Origin: Piliocolobus tephrosceles
Lineage: Eukaryota > Chordata > Mammalia > Primates > Cercopithecidae
DNA length: 64,000 nucleotides
Assembly (NCBI RefSeq): GCF_002776525.5
Contig: NC_045441.1
Location: 84,398,918-84,462,917 of the forward strand
Direction of reading: 5' to 3'
The notes beneath the pieces are model-generated. The model searched no databases, had not been told where the DNA came from, and saw only the letters and a program-made list of their open reading frames with translations. Each line of letters starts with the position of its first letter. Position 1 is the first letter of the stretch. Positions 34,878-46,700 of the stretch are shown one piece after another. The translations under genes and the position numbers were made by a program.

Positions 34878-35226
34878 GTAGGTAGATAATAAAAGTCTAA
34901 AGAAACAATAAAATTACCATTTATTTTTATAAAAGACATTATTGATATTATTGACAAAATTGGAATATGAACTGTAGAGTACTGTTCAAAATTGTTTTCT
35001 GAATTTGATAATTGTATTGTGATTTTATAAGATAATATTTTGACGTATTTATGGTGAAGGGACATGATGTATGCAGCCTACTTCTGAATGGTTCAGAAAA
35101 AAATGATACGTAATTTGACAGAGAATTTGATAAGTCATGCATAAGTAGGAACTCTCATATTGCCAGTAGAAGTATAAATTGATCCAAGCTTTCTGGAAAG
35201 CATCATGGCAATTTGTATGAAGTTTT

Positions 35227-35531
35227 TTTTTTGTTGTTGTTGTTTTGTTTTTGACACGGAGTCTCCTGTCACCTAGCCTGGAGTGCAGTAATGTGATCTT
35301 GGCTCACTGCAACTTCTGCCTCCTGGGTTAAAGGATTCTCACGCCTCAGTTCCCCAAGTAGCTGGGACTACAGGTTTGCACCACCATGCCTGGCTAATGT
35401 TTTGTAATTTTAGTAGAGACTTGGTTTCACCATGTTGGCCAGGCTTGTCTCGAACTCCCGACCTCAGGTGATCCGCCTGTCTTGGCCTCCCAAAGTGCTG
35501 GGATTACAGGTGTGAGCCACCACACCTGGCC
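35227..35531 (-). repeat. Alu, antisense
   Basis: Tail contains (GTT)n. Duplications GTATGAAGTTTT and GTATCAAGTTTT flank it. Confidence 0.9.
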
Positions 35532-35879
35532 GTGTATCAAGTTTTAAAATAGCTTATCCCATCAATCTTACTTTTTTTCCTAGAGTAATTGTAGGAAGGT
35601 TACAAAAAGATATATATGTATGTATAAGAATATTATAGCAGAATATTTTATGGTTTGGAAATTGGCAACAACCTGGTATCTAACAATCTGAAACTAATTA
35701 ACTACTGTGCAAGCAATAAAAATGTAAATCTGTTTTTATTGACACAATGTCTATAATATATTTTTGTTAAAGTAGGCTACTAGACAAGCAAAATAGTATT
35801 AACCTGTTTTTCAGAAAAGCTGTATGTACACAGACACGTAAGTGTACATGTGTTTGATTAATATACAGTATTTAGTTAG

Positions 35880-35935
35880 ATGTAATGTGTGTGTATAGAC
35901 ATATACATATATATGTGTGTATGTGCGTAGACATT
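35880..35935. repeat. (TG/TA)n low-complexity stretch
   Basis: Alternating GTGTGTATA and CATATATA units. Confidence 0.75.
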
Positions 35936-35971
35936 TGGAAAGATGACATTAATGTTGCTGGTGATTATTAT

Positions 35972-36252
35972 TACTATTTTTGTGAGACAGAGTCTTGCTC
36001 TGTCGCCCAGGCTGGAGTGCAGTGGCACGATCTTGGCTCACTGCAAGCTCTGCCTCCCAGGTTCACACCATTCTTCTGCCTCAGCCTCCCAAATAGCTGG
36101 GACTACAGACGCCCAGCTAATTTTTTGTATTTTTAGTAGAGACGGGATTTCACCATGTTAGCCAGGTTGGTCTTGATCTCCCGACCTTATGATCGGCCCG
36201 CCTCGACTCCCCAAATTGCTGGAGTTACAGGCGTGAGTCACCGTGCCTGGCC
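35972..36252 (-). repeat. Alu, antisense
   Basis: GTGATTATT occurs on both sides (35961-35969 and 36254-36262). Confidence 0.9.
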
Positions 36253-36688
36253 AGTGATTATTTCTGAATAGTAAGTTCATAAGTTATTTTTATACTGTTT
36301 TGTATTATCTGACTTTTTAAGACTTTTTAATGTTTTTATGTCGCTTTTCTCCTTAAATTTTTGTAAGATAAAACTTATTAAGGTCATGTGTTTTTATTTT
36401 ACATCTGTACAACAACTACTGGTGTATAATAAAGGGCTGTATTTGCTGATACCTCTGTACTCTACTGGGGAGGGTTTCTTAGTAGTGTTTATGAGGCTAA
36501 GTTCACTGACTCTGAGACTTACTGGTCAACTGCTTTCATTCTATTATGTGGTCTGTATCTGTTTGGTTAATTCTCTCTTAGTTGTCTTACTAATGTGATG
36601 CTGCTCACCCAGCTTAGCTGAAGGACATTATCATTTTTGAAGTATCAGAGGACGTGCTCTAATTTTATATTTTCTTTTTGTTTAACAG

Positions 36689-36809
36689 GTTCGTATTTAA
36701 TTAGTTAAAAATATGGATCCTGAAACAAGAGGACAAGAGATTATCAAAGTGACACCTCTTCAACAAATGCTTGCCTCATGTACTGGAGCTATACTGACGT
36801 CACTAATAG
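36689..36809 (+). CDS. SLC25A40: SLC25A40 coding exon 1 (start codon; exon 3 overall)
   Basis: Acceptor TTTAACAG ends at 36688; the first 24 nt are 5' UTR. ATG is at 36713 with A at -3 and G at +4, a strong context. It encodes MDPETRGQEIIKV to residue 32 plus one base, which is the N-terminus and start of helix 1. Donor GTAAAA at 36810. Confidence 0.95.
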
Positions 36810-39800
36810 GTAAAATTATGTTACTGATGTAGATTATGTAACTTTGAATGAATCAGTGCTTCCATTTGAGTTTTAGTATCAGTGTTTCAATGTAGGTTGT
36901 TTCTATTTTCCGTAAGTGTTAGCTGGCTGAGAAATAAAGAGAAAGCATACAAAGAGGAATTTTACAGCTGGGACTCCAGGGGTGACATCACGTATCGGTG
37001 GACCGTGATGCCCACCTGAGCCACAAAACCAGCAAGTTTTATTAAGGATTTCAAAAGGGGAGGGGGTGCAAGAACAGGGAGTAGGTCACAAGATCACATA
37101 CTTCAAAGGCAAAAAGGAGAACAATCACATGCTTCTGAGGAAACAGGACAAGGGCAAAATCACAAACTCCTGAGAAGGGTCCAGCAAAGATCACAAGGCA
37201 AAGGGCAAAAGCAGAATTACTGATAAGGGTCTATTTTCAGCGGTGCACATATTGTCTTGATAAACATCTTAAATAGCAGAAAACAGGGTTCGAGAGCAGA
37301 GAACCAGTCTAACCTCAAATTTACCAGGGTGGAGTGTCCCAATCCTAGTAAGCCTGAGGGTACTGCAGGCAACCAGGGTGTATTTCAGTCCTCATCTCAA
37401 CCACATAAGACAGACACTCCCAGAGCGGCCGTTTATAGACCTCCCCCCAGGAATACATTCCTTCCCCAGGGTGTTAATTATTAATATTCCTTGCTAGGAA
37501 AAGAATTTACTGATGTCTTCCCTACTTGCACATCCATTTATAGGCTGTCTGTAAGAAGAAAAATATGGCTCTATTTTGCCCAACCCTGCAGGCAGTCAGA
37601 CCTTATGGTTGACTTCCCTTGTTCCCTAAAATCACTGTTATTCTGTTCTTTTTCAAGGTGCACTGATTTCATGTTGTTCAAACACACATGTTTTACAATC
37701 AATTTGTACAGTTAACATAATTATCGTAGTGACCCTGAGGTGACGTACCTCCTCAGCTTATGAAGATAACAGGATTAAGAGATTAAGAAAGGCATAAGAA
37801 ATTATGAAAGTATTATTTGGGAGCTGGTAAATGCCCATGAAATCTTCAGAATTTATGTTCCTCTGCCATAGCTCCAGCCAGGCCATCCGTTCAGGGTCCC
37901 TGACTTCCCACAACACATACTATCATTTATGATCCATGAATGTTTCATCATATTATTATATGAAAACAACCCTGGACAGAGATTCAAGAGACTTGAATTT
38001 TTAGTCCTTGCTTTGCCATTCTGAAGGTGAAATCTAACTTTTATTTGAACTTCATTATTTCATCTGTAAATTAGGGACTTATACTGGGATTTCTTTTGGG
38101 TCCCTATCAACATTAAACTTTTCTGATTCTCGCTTTTTATAATAGAAAACAAGAAGATGGAATAAAATATTAGCATATGAATATATAGAATTTTAGCAAT
38201 TTATGTTAGCAACAATTACAAATAATCTTTACTTTGCACTAACGGAATTTCTTAAATTTCTCTGGATCACAGTTTTCTGTTTCTTACAGTCAGCTTCTTG
38301 TAGATGTAGCCAAATGACGTAGTTAGGTGATAGTTTAGCATTTTAATGATTTTTAAGTTGGGTAGTTTATACAAATAACAAATGATTAGAACAAATAAAT
38401 TAATTGCTTATGATGTATTTTGATGTATTTTCAGGTCAGAATTTGAGTTATAAAGGTCATAGAGATCATCTAATATGATTATTGTCATTCTCAAGATGAG
38501 GAAAACTTTTCTTAGAACCATTATTTGGCATTTGTTTCTACTTGGATGAAATATAGCATGCATATTAAAACTATTTTCCTTTGCTGTGCTATGCCCAAAT
38601 GGAATAACATAATTTAGTGCTAAAGATGTTTTATGGCCAGTTTACTCAAATTTTTATTATCTGTACCACTTATTTGATACAGGTAAATTTGACAGATTAG
38701 GAAGACTAATATCATTTGACTGTTGATTACTTACACAAAGTTATTCTCAAAGACTTTTGGAACTTTTACTTCTTCCATTAGAAAGCATACTTTCTTATAA
38801 ATACCAACTTTATTGCTAATGGAATGATAGTTGTAGGAATATTACAAATAGCAGTTAGTACTCATGAGAGAAGTAGTCTGTCTTTCACTGATTAGCAAAA
38901 TTAAAGGGCAAAAAAATTAGAATGTTACATTCAAGACTACTTTAAGATAAATAAGCTCACCCATTATATAGCCATGAGGAAAAGTATGAATCAGTGTATT
39001 TTATGTTCTTTGTAAAACATCTATCCAATTTACAGATACCACTTGCTAATTGAAACTTATATATCTTCAATAGTGACACCCCTGGATGTTGTTAAAATTA
39101 GACTCCAAGCCCAAAACAACCCACTCCCCAAAGGTACGTGTACTAATTGCCCTAAAAATGTTATGTTTGATTTTTAAATGTTCCTGTGTTTATTTTTGTT
39201 TGCATAATATTCATTTGCTAATTTATTAAAATAGATGCCTCTTACCCTCATGAAAAACATTTTTGTTTTCACCATTTAGTTGTACGTGATGAGTTGTAGG
39301 CAAAAAATAAATATATAACATTTGTATGGACCTACTAAGTAAAGCAAAGGATGGTTATGTATTTGTAGATGTGCCTCAGAGGTAAGAACAGAATTATATT
39401 TGTGAGGGACCTTAGAATCTAGCTTACTCCCGTGTCCAAAAGTTGTGCCCATGTTAGAGCATTCATGACCATCATACAACTATTGCTTGAATATAGTGAT
39501 TGGAAATGTATTATTTTATCAGATAGCTTGGTTAATTTCTGGATAGTGGTTTATGTAGAATTTGAGACAAATAATGATGTGTTTTGTAAGATAGGCAAGA
39601 TTAGCAATTCCTTAGCATTTTATAGGTTTATAAAGATAATAGCATTGCAACCACATTTTAAGTGGCAGAAAACACACTGTTTGGACTGTGAGAAAATTGG
39701 CTCAGATATAAAGCCACTGTGTTGAATACAGAGCAGTGAGAGGGAATGAACAACCCTGATATTTTAGATGAATGAAAGAGTAGATTGTAGGAAGAGGCTA

Positions 39801-42800
39801 ACTAAAAAGGTAATTTCCTATACGTTAAAACCATAAAAGCAGAAGGCAACACTCAGACTTAAGTATTACAAAATTCACAGCTTCATATTTTTATATACTG
39901 TTGGGCAGAGAAGACAATTTTGGCAACAGTTTAGTCCAGTAGGTGGGAAGAAGTTGGTATTAGAGAAAGTTGTTACTACATTAGGTCAAATGTGACAAAT
40001 GGCTAGACTGAGCAGTACAGATACAGAAAAAGAGACAAAGCATGGCATTATGTACGTTGAGAATGATATTTTTTTAAAAATTGTATTTTTGTCTGAATTT
40101 CCCTTGCATACCACAGATTTTTCTTCTGGACAAATAGAGAAGATTTGTGTCCATGTTCTCTTCTCTAAATGGGTTTTCCTCTTTTATCTTCTTTCTTCAT
40201 TCCCTCAGATAACTTAAAAACTTAAAAGAAGTTATTTGTGTACTTTTTTTTTTTGAGAGTGGGTCTTAGTCTGTCACCCGACCCAGGCTGGAGTGCAGTA
40301 GTGTAATCCTAGCTCACTGCAACCTTGAACTCCTAGGCTCAGGTAATCTTCCCACTTCAGTCTCCCGAGTAACTGCGACTACAGGCATGTGCCACCACAC
40401 CCAGCTATTTTTAAAAAATTTTTTTTAGAGTTGGAGGCTCACTGTGTAGCCCAGGCTGAAATCAAACTCCTGGCCTCAAGCGGTCCCCTGACCTTGGCCT
40501 CCCAAAGTGCTGGGATTACAGCCGTGAGCCACTGTGCCCAGCCATTTTCTTACTACAGTTGTGAAAACATAAAGTACTAATTTGCAGTTACTTTTAACAA
40601 CTCTGAGTTTAGAATGCATTGCAGTAGCATTAAGCAAATCAAATTAATTATGTCTGTTTCATCCTAAAAAGTAGAGATGGTTATTTATCTTTTTCAAGAT
40701 TCTTTCTCTTTTCATAATTTTCTAGTTTCCTCATTGTGATGTCAATTTGTTCATCTGTAAAAATAATAAAGATTATGTGAGGTAATTGTTGGCTGTTGGA
40801 ATCTTCTTTGCTAGGAAAATGTTTTGTATATAGTAATGGACTCATGGATCATCTATGTGTCTGTGAAGAGGGAGGCAACAAACTGTGGTATAAGAAGCCA
40901 GGAAATTTCCAGGGAACATTGGTAAGGTGATTATATTATTTAGAATCACAGTATATTTTCTATTTAATCTTATATGTGAAAGATTTTTCTAATTGCAAAA
41001 GGGTGAAGAATCATATTAAACTGAGAACAGGGAACTACTTCTTTGCTTTTTAACCCTTTGTTAACCTTTTCATAGGTTCATGGTTTTCTGTAAAAAAGGG
41101 GGAGGTAACTTTTTAAAAAACTAACCATTTTTATTTTGAAATAATATAAAATTAAAAAAATATATACAGACAGATTTCATGTACCCTTTTCTTAGTTTCC
41201 CCCAGTGGTACCATCTTACAAAACTAATACAGTGTCACCACAAGGATTTTGACATTGATTGATCCAATTAAAATAAAGAATAACTTCATCATTACAAGGA
41301 TTCTTCCTGTTTCCTTTTTTAGAGCCACACCCATTTCCCTTGTTTTCTCACCAACTCCTTAAGTCCTCGCAACCTCTAATCTGTTCTTCATTTATGTAAT
41401 TTTGTCATTTCAAGAATGTTATATAAATGGAATCATATATGACCTTTTGGGGTTGGCATTTTTTACATAGCATAATTACCTGGTGATTCATCCAGTTTGT
41501 TGCATGTGTCAATCATCTGTTCCTTTTTATTGCTCATGATATAGATTATTTCATAGTGCAGATATAATACAGTTTGTTTTCAGAGTTTTTTTCCAGATTT
41601 TGGCTATTTTGAATAAAGCTGCTACAAACATTCACTTACTCTGGGAAAAATGCATTAGGGAATACAGTTGCTGAGTCATGTGGTAGTTACATGTTTAGAG
41701 TTTAAGCAACTCCTAACCTGTTTTCTACACTGGTTCTACCATTTTACATTTTTCATTAGCACTGTGTGACTGATCTAATTTCTCTGCATCTTCACTAGTG
41801 TTTTGGTGTTATCACTACTTTTATTTTACCAATTATGATAGCTGTGTAGAGATATCTCGTTGTGGTTTAAATTTGCATTTCCCTAGTGGCTAATGATGGT
41901 GAACATCTTTTTTTTTTTTTTCCTGAGAGGGAGTCTCGCTCTGTCGCCCAGGCTGGAGTGCAGTGGCTGGATCTCAGCTCACTGCAAGCTCCGCCTCCCA
42001 GGTTTACACCATTCTCCTGCCTCAGCCTCCCGAGTAGCTGGGACTACAGGTGCCCACCACCTCGCCCGGCTAGTTTTTTGTATTTTTTAGTAGAGACGGG
42101 GTTTCACCGTGTTAGCCAGGATGGTCTCGATCTCCTGACCTCGTGATCTGCCCGTCTCAGCCTCCCAAAGTGCTGGGATTACAGGCTTGAGCCACCGCGC
42201 CCGGCCTAGTGAATTTCTTTTAAAAAAATTTTCTCTTTGTTCTGTTTTCTATTTCTGTTTTGCTTTTCCTGCCTTCCTTTGTGTTACTTGAACATTTATT
42301 AGCATTCCATTAAACTCTTAATCTCACTTAAAACATTCTATTTTAGGTGTCTTTTTCTGACATTGCTTCCATGGGGGAGAAAGGATGTCACCTTGTTACT
42401 GTCGGGTAGAGTTAGAAGTCCAGGTTCCCCACCCAGCCTCTATTGACGCACAGTGTAAGGGAAGACCTCTTTTACTGTTGAGCGTGTGTGGGAGTTCTGG
42501 CTTTCTACATGGTTTTCACTGACGGTGTAGTGGGGTAGCCTCATTGCTGGGTGATGGTGAAAGTACTGACTCTCCACTATTCCTCCTGTGACACCACCCT
42601 AGCAGAGAAATGAAGGAGCCTTACTGCTGACCTGGTAGGGGTAAAAGTCTTGGTTCCTTATTGACCTTCTGTCAGCCTTACATTGATGGAAGTCTAAGCT
42701 ACCTACTTAGCCTTTGCTGATACGGGTCTGGGTGGTGCCACAAGTTTCACTTTGTTGTTTGGTTAGAGTAGAGTGGTTATTGTCTAAAAGTTTTCTGTCT

Positions 42801-43672
42801 TACTAGGGTTCCCTTTCTTGGGAAAATATGCAGTCCTTTGTGACTAACGTCTTCTACTTAGCACAGTGTTTTAAGATTCATCCATGTTGTAGTATGTATC
42901 AATATTTTATTTCTTTTATTGCCAAATAATATTATGTGAATATATCACATTTTATTTATCCATTCATCATTTGATAGACATTTGGGGTGTTTCTACTTTT
43001 TGGAATAATTCTATGGACATTCATGTTTCTGTGTGAACATGTGTTTTAGTTTCTCTTGGTTATAACCTTATGTAAATATGTGTTTTAATTTCTCTCAGAG
43101 TATAACTGGAGTTGAAATTACTGAGCCATGTGATAACTATGTTTAACCTTTTGAAAAACTGCTAGGCTATACCATTCTGTATTCTCACCAGTAGCATCTG
43201 AGGGTTCCAATTTCTTCACATTTTCACCAGTAATTTTTATTGTCTGTCTTTATAATTTTAGCTTATTTAGTAGGTATGAAGTGACATCTCATTTGTGGTT
43301 TTGCTTTGCATTTTCTTTTCTTTTTTTTTTTTTTTGAGACGGAGTCTTGCTTTGTCGCGGCCCAGGCTGGAGCGCAGTGGCCAGATCTCAGCTCACTGCA
43401 AGCTCCGCCTCCCGGGTTCACGCCATTCTCCTGCCTCAGCCTCCCGAGTAGCTGGACTACAGGCGCTCACCACCTCGCCCGGCCAGTTTTTTGTATTTTT
43501 TTTTAGTAGAGACGGGGTTTCACCGTGTTAGCCAGGATGGTCTCGATGTCTTGACCTCGTGATCCGCCCGTCTCAGCCTCCCAAAGTGCTGGGATTACAG
43601 GCTTGAGCCACCGCCTCCGGCCTTGCTTTGCATTTTCATAATGATCAATGATGAACATTTTTCCCTTTTCTA

Positions 43673-43710
<38 letters not shown>

Positions 43711-46700
43711 TGAGACAGGGTCCCACTTGCCCAGGCTGGAGTGCAGTGGTGTGATCTCAGCTCAGTGTAGCCTCTCCCTCCTGGGCTGAAGCAGTCCTCC
43801 CACCTCAGCCTCCTAAGTAGCTGGCGCCACAGGAGTGTGTCACCATGCCCAACAAATTTTTTAGCTTTTTGTAGAGATAAGGTCTCACTATATTGCCCAG
43901 GCTGATGTTGAACGCCTGGGCTCAAGGGGTCTCCTACCTTCCAAAGTGCTGAGATTACAGGCCGGAGCCACTCCATGCAGCCAAACAGGTTTTCATGTGC
44001 TTATTGGACATTTGTGTGTATTCTTTGGAGAAATATATATTCAAATCCTTAGCCAATTTTCAATTACTTTATCTTTTTGTTATCAAATTGTAAGAGTTTG
44101 TCTGTTAGTAGAAGCTCTGCCTACTTTAGGTTCCTCTCCAAAGATTTCACATAGCACATTTTAATATTTTCTCTGATTTCATGCTTAGGAGAGTTTATCT
44201 AACCAATTCTCTGCTGTTGCTCTCCTTCCTTTCTTATAATAATCTTTTCAAAAGCTTTTTTTCTAAGCTCTTAGAACAATCTAGAGCTGAGTAATATAGA
44301 CTTTATTCTGTAAGAAGTTAGTATCATCCAGAAATTCTTCATTTTAATTGTGTTAAAATTCCCTTTTTAAAAAGAACGGACATACATAAATCCAAAAAGC
44401 TAATTTTTTTAGATGTAAATACCTGAAAGAATCAAATTACCAATCATCACTATAAATTTTTGTGTATCAGGTTTAAAGATATATTTTGATTGCTTTTTTC
44501 TATTATAATTTTAGGATGCCTTTTTAAAAATCATTCGAAATGAGGGCATTAAATCTCTATGGAGTGGCCTTCCTCCTACCCTGTAAGTTGAATTTTAATG
44601 TTTTTTCTACTAAATAATGGTTGTTATTTTATCCTATAATCAGCATGGTTGGACAAAGTCTTGCATTTTTAATATTAGAATGCTTTCATTTTCTGAGGTA
44701 TTGTTTTTTAAGCCTCACAGCCACCTGCATGTTTAATGATGTACTAGAAAGACTTGCAGGACCTGAAGAGGTTATATTCACAGATACAGTTTATTATAGG
44801 AAAAGGATACAAAACAGAATCAGTAAGGGAAAAAGGCACATCAGGAGTTGTCCAGAAATGGGCTTCCAAAGTCCTCCCTTATGGCATTGCACAGGATGTG
44901 CTTATTCTTCTATTAGTGAGCTGTGAAGTATACAAAGTGCTTCTGCCTTGGGAAACCCATTTGAGTTTTGAGTGTAGGGCTTTTATTGAGCATGGGTTGT
45001 ATGGATACATTCTGTCTTTGAGGCCAGTTGTGATGAGCAAAACTTTAAACCCACAGAAGGAAAGGAATTTGTTGTAAATCACAGTATACAGATCAACCTA
45101 GACAAGTTGGTTTAGTGTTTCAGATGTCCAAAAAACCTTCTAATAGGGAATACTCCAGGGGATACGTTCCCATGAGTTGTCCAGACGTCAGGCATGCACA
45201 TAGGCCCTCCTGAAGTTATACAAGGTTTGAGCAACCAAGCCTGCTGTGTTGTCTTTGCTACACAAGCATATGGTAATTTTTTTTCATGTTCAGAAATAAA
45301 GACTTTGGTGTCTATTTGTTCATTTTACTAAAGCTGTATGATATATTGCAAAATGTATACTTTCTCCAGATAATTCTAATTACTAACTAGCGATTACATG
45401 AATTAATATGATAAACTCTTAATATTAAATGTAAAAATCTAAAATAATAACTTGGCTCCTGCTGTCTCGTTTATTCCCAAGAACTTTATATTTTTAATGG
45501 AGGAAATTAGTCAATTTGAGGCATTTATTTTAAACAATGCTTAAGGTTTGAGGTTAGTGTCAGATCTAATACCTCACCAGTCAGTCCTGCTCCTAAATTC
45601 TCAACAGCAAGATTAAGATTAAGATTAGGCATTCCAGACTATGGATTAGGCATTCCAGACTATGGTCTGTGAATGTCCTTTAGTTATATCATAAACATGG
45701 ACTCATTTCTTGTTGCATTAATATTTATTGACATGACAGTACATGCAACTTTGTGTTTGAATTTAATAATTCCCTTTTAATAATTTCTTTTAAAATAGTA
45801 TGTCATTAGAATTCCCTTAAAATTAGTGTATGTAATTCTGATGATGTTAATTGTAATTTATGTCTAGTTACAACCAGGAGTGATACATGGTCTATAGTTC
45901 AAAAATGTTTTATAATTTCTCATGTACTTTTTATTTTGCTGATTCTGATGTTATGGTAATTATGAATGAGAAAGAAGATCCGGGCGACCAGAAACAGAAC
46001 AAGTCAAGGAGATGAAGTGTCTGTCTTAATTTGTCTTTTCCTATTTGTTTTATTTTTATTTTATTTATTTATTTGGAGACAGTCTTGCTCTGTCCCTTAG
46101 GCTGGAGTGCAGTGGCATGATCTCGGCTTATTGCAACCTCTGCGTCCCAGGTTCAAGTGATTCTAGTTCCTCAGCCACTTGAGTAGCTGGTATTACAGGC
46201 ATGTGCCACCATGCTAGCACTTATTTAATGCTATATATTGTAACTGTCTTCACAACTAGAATGCAAACTTTTGGAAGGCAAATGCTTACTTTATATCTTT
46301 TTACTGCCTACTAAGTTAAGTATTAACCATTTTTAAAATAAAAGAAAAATTGATCTCATAGGCTAATTTGGAGTTTTTAGCTTACACAAAATATAAGGGT
46401 TTTTTAGCTTATATAATAATATTTGAATTTAAATTAAGACTGTGGAATCTTTTGATAATTTTGAACAAATCTTTTTGTGTGATCTGACAGAGTGATGGCA
46501 GTTCCTGCCACAGTTATTTATTTTACCTGCTATGATCAATTAAGTGCTCTTCTGAGATCTAAGTTAGGAGAAAATGAATCCTACATACCAATTGTTGCTG
46601 GAGTTGTAGCCAGATGTAAGTAATAAATCTTTATTTTCATTTTGATTTCTGTTTAGAGCTTCTGTTTAAGTTGGGACATTCACAGATAATTTGTACAATA

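Noticed and set aside
43503..43976. 157-codon minus-strand frame
   Set aside because: Translation of two adjacent Alus.
44621..45077. 101- and 107-codon overlapping frames
   Set aside because: Lie in a probable antisense LTR fragment and use different frames; no domain seen.
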